A DNA stretch of 64,000 nt, from positions 74,868 to 138,867 of the forward strand of contig CAZXMW010000006.1 of NCBI GenBank assembly GCA_964641415.1, given 5' to 3'. The position numbers were made by a program, and so were the translations under genes. Every line of letters starts with the position of its first letter. Positions within the stretch are counted from its first letter, which is position 1. This document shows positions 26,172 to 34,518 of the stretch, one piece after another. Origin of the DNA: JAHECW01 sp964641415 (GTDB lineage: Bacteria; Acidobacteriota; Thermoanaerobaculia; Thermoanaerobaculales; Sulfomarinibacteraceae). The notes beneath the pieces were generated by a model. That model was not told the origin of the DNA and made no database searches. It was given only the letters and a program-made list of their open reading frames with translations.

Positions 26172-26948
26172 TGATTCGATCGTCAGCGAGATCGGGCAGT
26201 GGTCCGAGCCCATGACCTCGGTGTGGATCCGAGTGTTGACGACCCGGTCGACCATGTCGTCGGAGATGAAGAAAGAGTCGATCCGCCAGCCGACGTTGCG
26301 CTCGCGGACGCCGGGCCGGTTCGACCACCAGGTGTAGGCGCCGGAGGCATCCGGGTTCAATTGGCGAAAGATGTCGACGTAGCCGTGCTCGACGAGGCGG
26401 CTGACCCAGGCCCTCTCCTCGGGCAGGAACCCGGTGTTTTTCTTGTTCGAGGCCGGGTTGGCGAGGTCGATCTCCGCATGGGCGGTGTTGACGTCGCCGC
26501 AGATCACGATCGACCTGCCGGCGGCGCGCTGGGCTTCGGCGTGTTGGAGCACGGCCTCTGAGAACTCGAGCTTGTACGGTACCCGGCTGAGGTCGTGGCC
26601 GCCGTTGGGGAAGTACCCGGTGTAGAACAGAAACGACCCGAAATCGGCGATGATGAGTCGCCCCTCGGAGTCGAAGCGGTCCTCGCCGAGACCTCCCAGG
26701 GTGACCGACTCCGGCGCGACCTTCGAGTACAGAGCGACCCCGGAGTAGCCCTTCTTCTCGGCCGGGTGGAACCAGGTGTGGTAGCCGCCGGGCTCGCGCA
26801 GCTCGGGGTCGAGCTGTTCGGGCAGCGCGCGCGTCTCCTGGAGACCGAGAACGTCGGGCTGCTCGGCGTCGAGCCACTGACGGAAGCCCTTGCGGCCGCA
26901 CGCGCGCAGGCCGTTGACGTTCCAGCTGTACAGACGGATCGTTTTCAT
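26166..26948 (-). CDS. xthA: Exodeoxyribonuclease III / AP endonuclease
   Basis: This is a 260-residue member of the EEP family. Catalytic motifs are WNVNGLR (metal-binding Asn), LQET (metal Glu), YSGVALYSK, GDVNTAH (Asp/Asn), RIDSFFIS and the final GSDHCPISL (Asp-His). It cleaves 5' to abasic sites and is a 3'-5' exonuclease. ATG at 26948 is preferred over an in-frame TTG three codons upstream. It lies 10 bases behind the small gene at 26959-27297 and next to mutM, forming a base-excision repair neighbourhood. Its stop lies inside a heptamer array. Confidence 0.93.
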   Translation of the reverse strand: MKTIRLYSWNVNGLRACGRKGFRQWLDAEQPDVLGLQETRALPEQLDPELREPGGYHTWFHPAEKKGYSGVALYSKVAPESVTLGGLGEDRFDSEGRLIIADFGSFLFYTGYFPNGGHDLSRVPYKLEFSEAVLQHAEAQRAAGRSIVICGDVNTAHAEIDLANPASNKKNTGFLPEERAWVSRLVEHGYVDIFRQLNPDASGAYTWWSNRPGVRERNVGWRIDSFFISDDMVDRVVNTRIHTEVMGSDHCPISLTIESE

Positions 26949-26958
26949 TGCGGTCAAG

Positions 26959-27297
26959 CTATGGGCTCGACCATTTGCCGTCGGCGACTCTGGCCAGCTC
27001 GAGCTGGGGTTCGGGTCCGCCCTCGTAGATCGCCGGAACGGGGATCCCGGTCTCCTCGAAGACCTGAATCACCTTCTCCTGAACCTGCATGGCCGACGGC
27101 CCGGTCATGCCGATGCAGACCATCCGGACGCTGTCCTCGGGCGCCGCGCCCTTGTAGACCAGACAGCCCTCCCAGCCGGGCTCGGGCACGATCCTGGCGA
27201 GTATGGCCATGAGCAGACCCTGGGTCCCGATCTCCTGGAAGACCTCGGCGGCGGCGGCGCGGTCGTAGACGAAGCTGTAGGTTTTTTCCTGATCCAT
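26959..27297 (-). CDS. Small conserved-looking protein of unknown function
   Basis: This is a 112-residue protein beginning MDQEKTYSFVYD, with mixed alpha/beta composition (AAAAEVFQEIGTQGLLMAILARI … VRMVCIGMTGPSAMQVQEKVIQVFEETGIPVPAIYEGG). I see no signal peptide or membrane segment and do not recognise the family. It lies 10 bases upstream of xthA on the same strand, so the two are probably co-transcribed. The frame is open further upstream, but that part is Arg-rich and overlaps the ABC permease 3' region, so ATG at 27297 is chosen. Confidence 0.6.
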   Translation of the reverse strand: MDQEKTYSFVYDRAAAAEVFQEIGTQGLLMAILARIVPEPGWEGCLVYKGAAPEDSVRMVCIGMTGPSAMQVQEKVIQVFEETGIPVPAIYEGGPEPQLELARVADGKWSSP

Positions 27298-27353
27298 GCG
27301 CCACGTAATTCCGGCTGATGATCGGATATTCCTGCCCGCGGTTTCCTCGAACG

Positions 27354-28727
27354 CTAGTCGCCGCTGAGGATCGCGGCGGGATCGGTGGCGGTGGCGCGCA
27401 GGGCGGGGCCGAGGGCGCCGACGACGCAGGCCGTCGTGGCGAGCGCCACGGCCGCCGCCATCAGCCACGGCGGCATTGCGAAGAAGGTGTCCGGCTTGAA
27501 TGGAAATGCGGGGAGCGTCGACGCGAGCGCGCTGTCGGCCAGTCGCGCCGCCGCCGCGGCGGCGGCGACGCCGATCACTCCCGCGATCAGACCGACCACC
27601 GCACTCTCGACGAGAATGAGCAACCGCACGTCGGATCGGCTCGCCCCGACGGCGCGCAGCACGCCGAGCTCCCGACGACGGACCATGGCGAGCAGCGCGA
27701 AAACGTGCATGACGTGCAGCGCCGAGATCGCGAGCACCAGGGCGCCGACCACCGCCACGGCGGCGAGCAGGAGCGCGGTCAGGTACGCCGCGCGCCGGGC
27801 GCCGCGATCACGGACCTCGAGCCCCATGGCCTCGACGGCCTCGATGACGGCGCCGGCGGCGCCGTCCGCGGCGAGCTGGAGCACCGCCGAGTGAAAGCCC
27901 TCGTCGGCGCCGCGTGGGCCGAGCTCGCGGTTGAGCTGGCGAATGAAACCGAGCGGCATGGTGATCCCGAGGGCAATGGCGGCGTCCGAGATCCCGACCA
28001 GCTCGGCCCGGTGGTGGATCACCCGCCGGCTTGACGGCCGCAGGCTCGAGGCGCCGAACCGGATGTCGGCGCCGAGCCCGAAGAGCTTCTCGGGGTTGAC
28101 CTTGGGCAGCCGGTATGCGCGCCGGAAAGCGCCGTTGTAGAGCTCGACCATGTGCTCGGAGACGATCACCGGAATGACCTCGCGGCACTCGCCGGGACCC
28201 GCGATCGTGGTGCCGGTACAGACCGCGCCGTCCGGGCAGTCCATTGCGCCGCCGCACGGACGGCCGGACGAGGCGGGATCGAGTCGAGGCTCGTGAAAAG
28301 CCTCGCCGACCTCGGTGGCAACCAGCGCGGGGGCAATGCCGTCGGCCACCAGCTCTGTCTGCATTCCGGCGCCGAGAATCGACTCGCCGCCGGATGCGAG
28401 CGCCGGGACGAGCAACCGCATCTTCGGATAGACCGCGGCGACGCCTTCGAGCTCGCCGAGCTCACGGATGTCGTCTTTGTCGAGGGTGTCGCTGCCGAGC
28501 TCGATGGCGATCGCGAACAGGCCGACGTCGGTGCTCTCGGGCACGACCTCGATGCGGTCGAGCGAGAAAACCTCGCCGAGGAGCACCGACCGCAACCCGA
28601 GCCCGAGGGCGAGAAAGAAGACCAGCGCGGCGATGCTGACTGCGATCCCGAGGCCGCCGGCGGCCATGTCGCGCCAATGGCGGCGGAGATCGTCGAACAC
28701 CGAGCGGCGCAGACCGCCGAGGGTCAT
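27354..28727 (-). CDS. FtsX/MacB-type ABC transporter permease
   Basis: This is a 457-residue permease with an N-terminal helix (about residues 24-48), a large extracytoplasmic domain (about 50-300), and three C-terminal helices ending in the typical PALRATATDPAAILSGD motif. The layout matches LolC/E or MacB permeases, which extract lipoproteins or other envelope substrates by mechanotransmission rather than classic translocation. The extracytoplasmic domain carries four cysteines (158, 164, 170, 181) in a C-x5-C-x5-C-x10-C pattern, unusual for the family. It overlaps the ATPase gene by 4 bases. Confidence 0.88.
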   Translation of the reverse strand: MTLGGLRRSVFDDLRRHWRDMAAGGLGIAVSIAALVFFLALGLGLRSVLLGEVFSLDRIEVVPESTDVGLFAIAIELGSDTLDKDDIRELGELEGVAAVYPKMRLLVPALASGGESILGAGMQTELVADGIAPALVATEVGEAFHEPRLDPASSGRPCGGAMDCPDGAVCTGTTIAGPGECREVIPVIVSEHMVELYNGAFRRAYRLPKVNPEKLFGLGADIRFGASSLRPSSRRVIHHRAELVGISDAAIALGITMPLGFIRQLNRELGPRGADEGFHSAVLQLAADGAAGAVIEAVEAMGLEVRDRGARRAAYLTALLLAAVAVVGALVLAISALHVMHVFALLAMVRRRELGVLRAVGASRSDVRLLILVESAVVGLIAGVIGVAAAAAAARLADSALASTLPAFPFKPDTFFAMPPWLMAAAVALATTACVVGALGPALRATATDPAAILSGD

Positions 28728-29398
28728 CCCGTCACTTCCGTTTCACCGACCAGTACACCGTCAGCCATCCGCATCACTCGCCGTCCGGCGCTCTCGATGG
28801 CGGCGTCGTGGGTTGCGGCGAGAAGAGTCAGTCCGAGCTCGGTTCGGAGGACGGAGAGAAGCTCGAGCAGCTCGGCGCCGGTGTCGGTGTCGAGGTTGCC
28901 GGTGGGCTCGTCGAGGAGCAGCAGTCGCGGGCGGTTGAACAGCGCCCGCGCCACCGCCACCCGCTGGCGTTCGCCGCCGGACAGGCGGGTCGGCCGGTGG
29001 TCGGCGGCGCCGGCGAGCCCGACCATGTCGAGGACCTCGAGCGCCCGCGAGCGCTCGTTGCCGCCGGGACGGCCGAATCGGGCGGGGAGGGAGACGTTTT
29101 CGTTGCAGCTCAGGTGCTCGAGGAGGTGGTAGGCCTGGAAGACGAAGCCGACGTCGCGCTGTCGGTACCGAGCGAGCTGCCGGTCCGAAAGGGTCGACAG
29201 CCGCGTGCCGCCGACCTCGACGAGCCCATCATAGTTGCTGTCCAGCCCGCCGATGATGTTGAGCAGAGTGGTCTTGCCGCAGCCCGAGCGACCGACCAGC
29301 GACACCACGTCGCCGTCTGCGATCTCGAGCTCGACGCCCCGGAGCACCTCGCGCTCGGCGTTTCTGTAGCTCTTTTTGAGGCCTTCGACGCGAATCAC
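28724..29398 (-). CDS. LolD/MacB-type ABC transporter ATP-binding protein
   Basis: This is a 224-residue ATPase with Walker A GRSGCGKTT, the Q-loop, signature LSGGERQRVAVARAL, Walker B LLLLDEPTGNLD and the H-loop AATHD. The signature and length place it in the MacB/LolD/FtsE group that pairs with FtsX-type permeases; the partner follows directly with an ATGA overlap. The start codon is GTG, and a TATACT box ends six bases before it, so the operon probably begins as a leaderless transcript. Confidence 0.92.
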   Translation of the reverse strand: MIRVEGLKKSYRNAEREVLRGVELEIADGDVVSLVGRSGCGKTTLLNIIGGLDSNYDGLVEVGGTRLSTLSDRQLARYRQRDVGFVFQAYHLLEHLSCNENVSLPARFGRPGGNERSRALEVLDMVGLAGAADHRPTRLSGGERQRVAVARALFNRPRLLLLDEPTGNLDTDTGAELLELLSVLRTELGLTLLAATHDAAIESAGRRVMRMADGVLVGETEVTG

Positions 29399-29404
29399 CG
29401 AGTG

Positions 29405-29410
29405 AGTATA
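29405..29410 (-). promoter_or_regulatory. -10 box for the leaderless ABC operon
   Basis: TATACT (29410-29405), six bases (CACTCG), then the GTG start at 29398. Confidence 0.5.
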
Positions 29411-29430
29411 ACGGTGCGGTGACGGCGGAG

Positions 29431-29504
29431 GTTGAACCGCGAAGACTCGGAGATCGCAATGACGTCGAACCGGGTTCGCGATCTTCGTGTCTTCGCGGTC
29501 GAAC
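29431..29504. repeat. Long imperfect inverted repeat of the CGCGAAGAC type
   Basis: The left arm 29431-29457 and right arm 29478-29504 match at 23 of 27 positions (GTTGAACCGCGAAGAC… against …GTCTTCGCGGTCGAAC), with a 20-base centre. The right arm touches the stop codon of the fused dehydrogenase gene. It may stop transcription coming from that gene. It is related to the repeats at 25052 and 33050. Confidence 0.75.
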
Positions 29505-32065
29505 TACGGACGATCCCGGCCGCGAGCCATGGGCAGCGTGTCGCGCCAGCGGCCGTCGTGGGCGTGCAGCGCGGCGGCAACCGCGCCGGCGGTGGGCACG
29601 AGTCCGATCTCGCCGACGCCCTTCGACCCGTAGCCGCCGACCTCGTCGGGCACCTCGACCAGGATGATCTCGATGGGCGGTGTGTCGGCCGCTCTCAGGA
29701 TGCCGAGATCGCGCAGCAGCAGCGAGTCCGGCACGCCGCCGGTGCACGGAAAGTCCTCGGACAGGGCGGAGCCGAGCCCCATGTGGACCCCGCCCTCGAT
29801 CTGGCCGGCGCAGGCCCGGGGGTTGATTGCACGACCGACGTCGTGCGCCGCGACCACCTTCGCGATACGGCCCCCGTTGTCCAGAATGACGACCTGGGTG
29901 GCGTAGCCGAAGGCCATGTGGGTGACCGGTTCGACGGCGTCGGACCCGGGCGGCGTTGTGAAGTCGACGATGTGCTCGCCGAGAAAGCTCCGTCCGGCGA
30001 GCTCGGCGAGCGTCGCGCCGTCGAGGGCGTCGGCCAGGGCGACCGCGGCCTTCCGTCCGGAGGCGGTGCACAGCGCCGTGGCGCGGGATGCGGTGGTCAT
30101 CCCGCACTCGACGCGGGGATCGCTGACCGTGCCGACCGCCATGCAGCCCGGATCGATCCCGGTCTCCTCGCTCACCACCTGGCGCAGGATGGTGTGCAGC
30201 CCCTGGCCCATCTCGGTGTACCCGGTCAGAATCCCGATCTCGCCGCCGGTTCCGACCTCGATGAGCACCCGCCCGGTGTCGTCCATCCCGTTGCCGATGC
30301 CGCTGTTCTTGATGCCGCACGCGATGCCTGCCGTGCGGGCGCTCTTGTAGACCTCCCGCACCGCCTCGAGGGTACGTCGAATTCCGCAACTGCCGGTCAT
30401 CCGCTGTCCGGTGGCGAAGCGGTCGCCCGGGTCGAGGACATTGCGCTCTCGGATGTCGTAGCCGTCGAGGCCGACCTTCTCGGCGAGGCGGTCGAGGACG
30501 CCCTCGATGGCGAAGGCGGCCTGGTTCGCGCCGAAGCCCCGCATGGCGCCGCACGGTGGGTTGTTGGTCAGCACCGTTCGCGCCTCGACGTCGACATTGG
30601 GGACGCGATAGGGCCCGCAGCTGTGGCCGGCGGCGCGCTCGAGGACCTTGGTTCCGACCGAGGCGTAGGCCCCGGTGTCGCCGAGGATGCGCGCCCTGAC
30701 CGCGGTCAGCCGGCCATCGGCGTCACACCCGGCGCGGTAGTGCAGGGTCAGGGGGTGCCGCTTGGGGTGGATCCGCAGACTCTGCTCTCGGGTCAGCTCG
30801 ATCTTGACCGGCCGGCCGAGGAGGTGCGCAGCGAGCGCGGCGTGGCCCTGCACCGACAGGTCCTCCTTGCCGCCGAAGGCACCGCCGTTCGAGACCAGCT
30901 CGACCGTCACCCGATCGGTGTCGATGCCGAGGATCGCGGCGATCTGGCGCTGATCGTCGTGGACGCCCTGGCCCTGACTGTAGACCATGAGGCGCCCGCC
31001 GTCGGGCATGGCAAGGGACGCCTCGGGTTCAAGGAAGGCGTGCTCGATGCGCTGGGTATGGAAGGTCGCCTCGACGGTGTGGGCCGAGGCGGCGAGCGCC
31101 TCCTCTGCGTCCCCCCTGCGAAAGGCGCAGACCTCGAGCAGGTTGCCGCCGTCGTGGACGGCAGGCGCGCCGGACGCCAGTGCCTGTTCCGGATCAACCA
31201 CGGGCTCGAGCGCCTCGACCTCGACGCTGACCAGCTCCGCCGCAGACCGCGCCATGAGACGGCTGTCGGCCACCACGACCGCGAGCACGTCGCCGATGTA
31301 GCGCGTGATCTCGCCCTCGGCGACAAGCAGCGGCCAGTCCCGGGCCACGAGCCCGTGGCAGCGCTCGCCGGGCACGTCCGCGGCGGTGAGCACCCGGACC
31401 ACGCCCTGCGCCGCCCCGGCGGCAGAGGCGTCGATCCGGACGATCCGGGCCCGTGGGTGGTCTGAAAGGACCATGGCGCCGTGCAGCAGGCCGTCGACGC
31501 GGAGGTCGGCGACGAAGGGTATTGCTCCGAGGACCCGCTCGGCGCCCCGGTAGCGCGGGACCGACGCGCCGATGCCGGTACCCTGGTCGGCCGGTTTCGC
31601 GGGCGGACCGCCGCCGCCGGCGAGCTCGATGGCGTCGACGATCCGGTGGTAGCCGGTGCACCTGCACAGGTGGCCGGCGAGGGCCCGCCGGATGCGGCTC
31701 CGGTCGGCGGAGAGCCCGTGGTCGATCAGGTGGGCGGCCCGAAGCGCGATTCCGGGGGTGCAGAACCCGCACTGCACGGCGCCGGTCTCGACGAAGCTCG
31801 AGGCGAGCAGCTGTCGCTGCCGCTCGGGAAGGCCTTCAAGGGTGGTGACCTCGCGACCGGCGACCCGCGCCGGGTCGAGCAGACAGGACAGGGTCGGACG
31901 GCCGTCGAGCAGGATGGTGCAGCAGCCGCACACTCCCTGGGGGGAGCAGCCGTCCTTGACCGTGGTCACGCCGAGACGCTCGCGGAGCACCTCGAGCAGG
32001 TGCTCGCCGTCCTCGAAATCGGTCGTGACCTTTCGGCCGTCGAGCGTGAAAGAGACCGACGGCAT
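29504..32065 (-). CDS. Fused [2Fe-2S]-molybdopterin dehydrogenase (xanthine dehydrogenase type)
   Basis: This is an 853-residue molybdo-hydroxylase in one chain. Residues 1-150 carry two [2Fe-2S] clusters (CSPQGVCGCCTILLDG…SC and CGFC…CRCTG). The molybdopterin domains run from about 170 to 850, with the motifs GGAFGGKED, RGFGANQ, EMGQG and the catalytic Glu in GVGEIGL. There is no FAD domain, so electrons must pass to another partner. A fused architecture without FAD resembles the family annotated as selenium-dependent xanthine dehydrogenase, but selenium dependence cannot be read from sequence. It follows xdhC with a 1-base overlap. Confidence 0.85.
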   Translation of the reverse strand: MPSVSFTLDGRKVTTDFEDGEHLLEVLRERLGVTTVKDGCSPQGVCGCCTILLDGRPTLSCLLDPARVAGREVTTLEGLPERQRQLLASSFVETGAVQCGFCTPGIALRAAHLIDHGLSADRSRIRRALAGHLCRCTGYHRIVDAIELAGGGGPPAKPADQGTGIGASVPRYRGAERVLGAIPFVADLRVDGLLHGAMVLSDHPRARIVRIDASAAGAAQGVVRVLTAADVPGERCHGLVARDWPLLVAEGEITRYIGDVLAVVVADSRLMARSAAELVSVEVEALEPVVDPEQALASGAPAVHDGGNLLEVCAFRRGDAEEALAASAHTVEATFHTQRIEHAFLEPEASLAMPDGGRLMVYSQGQGVHDDQRQIAAILGIDTDRVTVELVSNGGAFGGKEDLSVQGHAALAAHLLGRPVKIELTREQSLRIHPKRHPLTLHYRAGCDADGRLTAVRARILGDTGAYASVGTKVLERAAGHSCGPYRVPNVDVEARTVLTNNPPCGAMRGFGANQAAFAIEGVLDRLAEKVGLDGYDIRERNVLDPGDRFATGQRMTGSCGIRRTLEAVREVYKSARTAGIACGIKNSGIGNGMDDTGRVLIEVGTGGEIGILTGYTEMGQGLHTILRQVVSEETGIDPGCMAVGTVSDPRVECGMTTASRATALCTASGRKAAVALADALDGATLAELAGRSFLGEHIVDFTTPPGSDAVEPVTHMAFGYATQVVILDNGGRIAKVVAAHDVGRAINPRACAGQIEGGVHMGLGSALSEDFPCTGGVPDSLLLRDLGILRAADTPPIEIILVEVPDEVGGYGSKGVGEIGLVPTAGAVAAALHAHDGRWRDTLPMARGRDRP

Positions 32066-33009
32066 CAGCGCTGAACGCCGTTTCGGATGGCGATGAGCTC
32101 GGCGGCGACCGATACCGCGATCTCCTCGGGGGTGTGGCTGCCGATGGCGACGCCGATCGGCGCCCGCACCCGGGCCAGAGCGGCCGGGTCGGCCCCGCCG
32201 CGTTCCATGTCGGCGAAGAGCTTGCGCACCTTCGCGGCGCTGCCCATCAAGCCCAGGTATCTCAGCTCGTGTCCCAGCAGCCGCTCGAGAACCTTACGGT
32301 CGTGGTGGTGGCCGTAGGTCATGATCACGACCCATGAGTGCTCGCCCTCGGGAACCGCGTCTGCGACCCGGTCCCAGTGCACCACCCTGAGCTCGTGGGC
32401 GAAGGGATTGTCGGCCATGGTCGGCAGACCGGCGCGGTTGTCGAGAACCGCGATTCGGAAGGGTAGGGTGGCCATGACCCGCGACAGCGCCAGCGCGACG
32501 TGGCCGCCGCCGATGATGGTCAGCGTGTCGAGCAATCCGATCGGCAACCTGAACGTCCACTCCTTACCGTCGCGCACGAAGCTCGGTTTGCCGATCGGGC
32601 CCCGACGAAACTCCATGCCGCTGTTCGAGAGCACCAGCGTCCCGGTTCCGTGCTCCTGCAGCGTTGCAGCGACCTGTTCAATCTCTTTTCGTGACGACCG
32701 CGCAAGCGGGAGGAACGAAAAGAGCTGCCTCCCGCTGCACAAGGTCCCACCCGCCTCGTCGTTGTGGAGGAATTCGACCAGCTCGGCGTCGCCCCCCTTG
32801 CGCGCCCGGTCGACCAGGGCGCGCTCGGCGACCCCGCCGCCGATGGTCCCCGACTGACCCGACCGGGTGACCACGACAAACGTCCCGGTGATGCCGGGCA
32901 CCGAGCCCGAGTGCTCGACCACCGTGACCAGCGTGACCGGCTCGTCGGCGTCGAGCGTCTCGAGCGCATACCGCCACGGTTCGATCGATGGTGTCGGTTG
33001 GGATTTCAT
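32065..33009 (-). CDS. xdhC: XdhC/CoxI family molybdenum cofactor maturation protein
   Basis: This is a 314-residue protein. The N-terminal XdhC/CoxI domain has VVEHSGSVPGITGT, GTIGGGVAE and the conserved Cys in GGTLCSG. A Rossmann-like C-terminal XdhC_C domain follows (LTIIGGGHVALALSRVM, VIMTYGHHHD, YLGLMGSAAKV). Family members bind and sulfurate the molybdenum cofactor before insertion into xanthine dehydrogenase. The stop overlaps the ATG of the fused dehydrogenase, so this is its dedicated maturase. A TACAAT box exactly six bases before the ATG predicts a leaderless transcript, though the intervening AAGGAC could also act as a ribosome site. Confidence 0.92.
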   Translation of the reverse strand: MKSQPTPSIEPWRYALETLDADEPVTLVTVVEHSGSVPGITGTFVVVTRSGQSGTIGGGVAERALVDRARKGGDAELVEFLHNDEAGGTLCSGRQLFSFLPLARSSRKEIEQVAATLQEHGTGTLVLSNSGMEFRRGPIGKPSFVRDGKEWTFRLPIGLLDTLTIIGGGHVALALSRVMATLPFRIAVLDNRAGLPTMADNPFAHELRVVHWDRVADAVPEGEHSWVVIMTYGHHHDRKVLERLLGHELRYLGLMGSAAKVRKLFADMERGGADPAALARVRAPIGVAIGSHTPEEIAVSVAAELIAIRNGVQR

Positions 33010-33015
33010 GTCCTT

Positions 33016-33021
33016 ATTGTA
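33016..33021 (-). promoter_or_regulatory. -10 box upstream of xdhC
   Basis: TACAAT (33021-33016), AAGGAC, then ATG at 33009. Confidence 0.5.
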
Positions 33022-33049
33022 CGGCGCGCCGGGCGACGGGGGTTGGAGG

Positions 33050-33165
33050 GTCGATCGCGGCGACGCGAAGCGCGCGAAGGCGCCGCGGAGCATCGCATGT
33101 GAAAGCTGGCTGGGCGCTTGAAGCTCGACACTTCGCGCTTTTGGAGGTCTGCGGTTGAGTCGTGA
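33050..33165. repeat. Degenerate inverted repeat of the GACGCGAAGCGCGCGAAGG type
   Basis: The left part (TCGCGGCGACGCGAAGCGCG, from about 33054) and the inverted right part (CTTCGCGCTTTTGGAGGTCT followed by GCGGTTGAG, to about 33158) are imperfectly complementary. They are followed by a CACGCCACGAAGGGCCACAG segment of similar style. The stretch fills the space between xdhC and the LacI gene. Confidence 0.5.
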
Positions 33166-33208
33166 AACACACACGCCACGAAGGGCCACAGAGGTTCCAC
33201 AAAGGAGT

Positions 33209-34249
33209 TCAATCGGTCTCTTGTACAGCCTTGGCGAACGGTCCGATCGATGCCCGGAGGACGACCTCCGCGCGCAGCTGGTGATCGGAGATCTCCAGTG
33301 CTCGCCCCTGGAGCCGATCGAGCAGGACCTCGGCCGCAAGCTGCGCGAGCTCGACGACGGGTTGGCGCACCGTCGTCAGCGGCGGCCAGGCGAAGCCGGC
33401 GAACGACGTATCGTCGAAACCGGCGACCGAGAGATCATCGGGGATGTCGAGCTGCCGCTGGTGGGCGACGGTCAGGGTCGCCATGGCCATGTGATCGTTG
33501 CTGGCGAAGATCGCGGACGGACGGCGCCGCAGCGCGAGCAGGCGACTCGCGCACGCGTAGCCCGAATCGAAATCGTACAGGCCCTGCTCCACCAGCGCGT
33601 CGTCGTACACGATGCCGTGCCGCGCGAGAGCGGTGTGATACCCCGCGAGTCGATCATGACTCGAGCCGTGATCGGGGTGGCCCATGATGAAACCGATCCG
33701 GCGGTGGCCCAACCTGATGAGATGTTCCGTCATCTCGGTCGCCGCTTCCTCGTCGGCGACCGAGATCCGGGGGAGTCCGGGGAAGGCTCGTTGAGACAGA
33801 CGGACGGCGAGGATGCCCTCATCGAGGAGGGTTCGGATGAGCTTCTCGTTGTCGGACACCGGCTGGAGGACGATCAGGCCGTCGATCGTGGCCTGGTGGT
33901 GGAGATCGACGACCTCGTCGATCACCGAGGAAGACCGCGAGTCGCAGGGGTGGATGAGCAGGTCGTAGTTGCGCGTGCGACAGACGCGGAGGACGCCGTC
34001 CTGAACCTCGGCCACGTAATCGGGGGCCTTCGGGTTGTCGTAAAGCATGCCGATGACGAAGGACCGGTTGGCGGCCAGGCGGCGGGCGGAGAGGTTGGGA
34101 CGGTAGTTGACCTCGGCCGCGGCGCCGAGAACCTTGTCGCGGGTCGACGGTCGCACATTTGGCTCGTTGTTGACGACCCGCGACACGGTCTTGATCGACA
34201 CGCCGGCAAGCCGTGCGACATCGTCGATGGTCGGTCGCTTCTCATTCAC
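33209..34249 (-). CDS. LacI family repressor of the beta-glucan locus
   Basis: This is a 346-residue regulator. The N-terminal LacI HTH is complete (TIDDVARLAGVSIKTVSRVVNNEPNVRPSTRDKV, with the YRPNLSARRLA hinge). A periplasmic-binding-protein-like sugar domain follows (DGLIVLQPVSDN, GHRRIGFIMGHP, AIFASNDHMA, SVAGFDDT). GTG at 34249 gives a normal N-terminus just before the HTH. It is divergent from the TonB receptor-glycosidase genes, and a perfect 16-bp palindrome typical of LacI family operators lies in that intergenic space. It is therefore probably the substrate-responsive repressor of that locus. Confidence 0.92.
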   Translation of the reverse strand: MNEKRPTIDDVARLAGVSIKTVSRVVNNEPNVRPSTRDKVLGAAAEVNYRPNLSARRLAANRSFVIGMLYDNPKAPDYVAEVQDGVLRVCRTRNYDLLIHPCDSRSSSVIDEVVDLHHQATIDGLIVLQPVSDNEKLIRTLLDEGILAVRLSQRAFPGLPRISVADEEAATEMTEHLIRLGHRRIGFIMGHPDHGSSHDRLAGYHTALARHGIVYDDALVEQGLYDFDSGYACASRLLALRRRPSAIFASNDHMAMATLTVAHQRQLDIPDDLSVAGFDDTSFAGFAWPPLTTVRQPVVELAQLAAEVLLDRLQGRALEISDHQLRAEVVLRASIGPFAKAVQETD

Positions 34250-34338
34250 TGGTCTGTCCCCCAAGGGCGGCCCGGGCGTCGCGGAGCATCGCATGACCCG
34301 CGTCGGCTTCCGCTCGCTGCCGAGCGCCGCGCGGTGCG

Positions 34339-34367
34339 ATTGTACAAACCCGAAAGAGATGCGTCAC
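34339..34367 (-). promoter_or_regulatory. Promoter of the lacI-type gene
   Basis: GTGACG (34367-34362), 17-base spacer, TACAAT (34344-34339). This gives a leader of roughly 80 bases to the GTG start. Confidence 0.5.
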
Positions 34368-34502
34368 GACCCTCTGCCCGGCGTGGCGCGGCGAATGCGG
34401 CTTCGGTGAGGGCGGCCCGGTCGTCGTCGCCCTGATCTCGGCGGTGCCCGCGCGGCCCGTGGCGTTCGGAATTTCCGGCCATGAGAAAATTTTCGCAAAC
34501 TA

Positions 34503-34518
34503 TTGACAGCGCTGTCAA
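34503..34518. promoter_or_regulatory. LacI-family operator overlapping a -35 element
   Basis: TTGACAGCGCTGTCAA is a perfect 16-bp palindrome with the central CG and TGnnA…TnnCA pattern of LacI-family operators. Its left half is a consensus -35 hexamer for transcription toward the TonB receptor. A possible -10 (GTTAAG, 34525-34530) follows after 16 bases. Binding by the repressor would block RNA polymerase directly. Confidence 0.75.
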
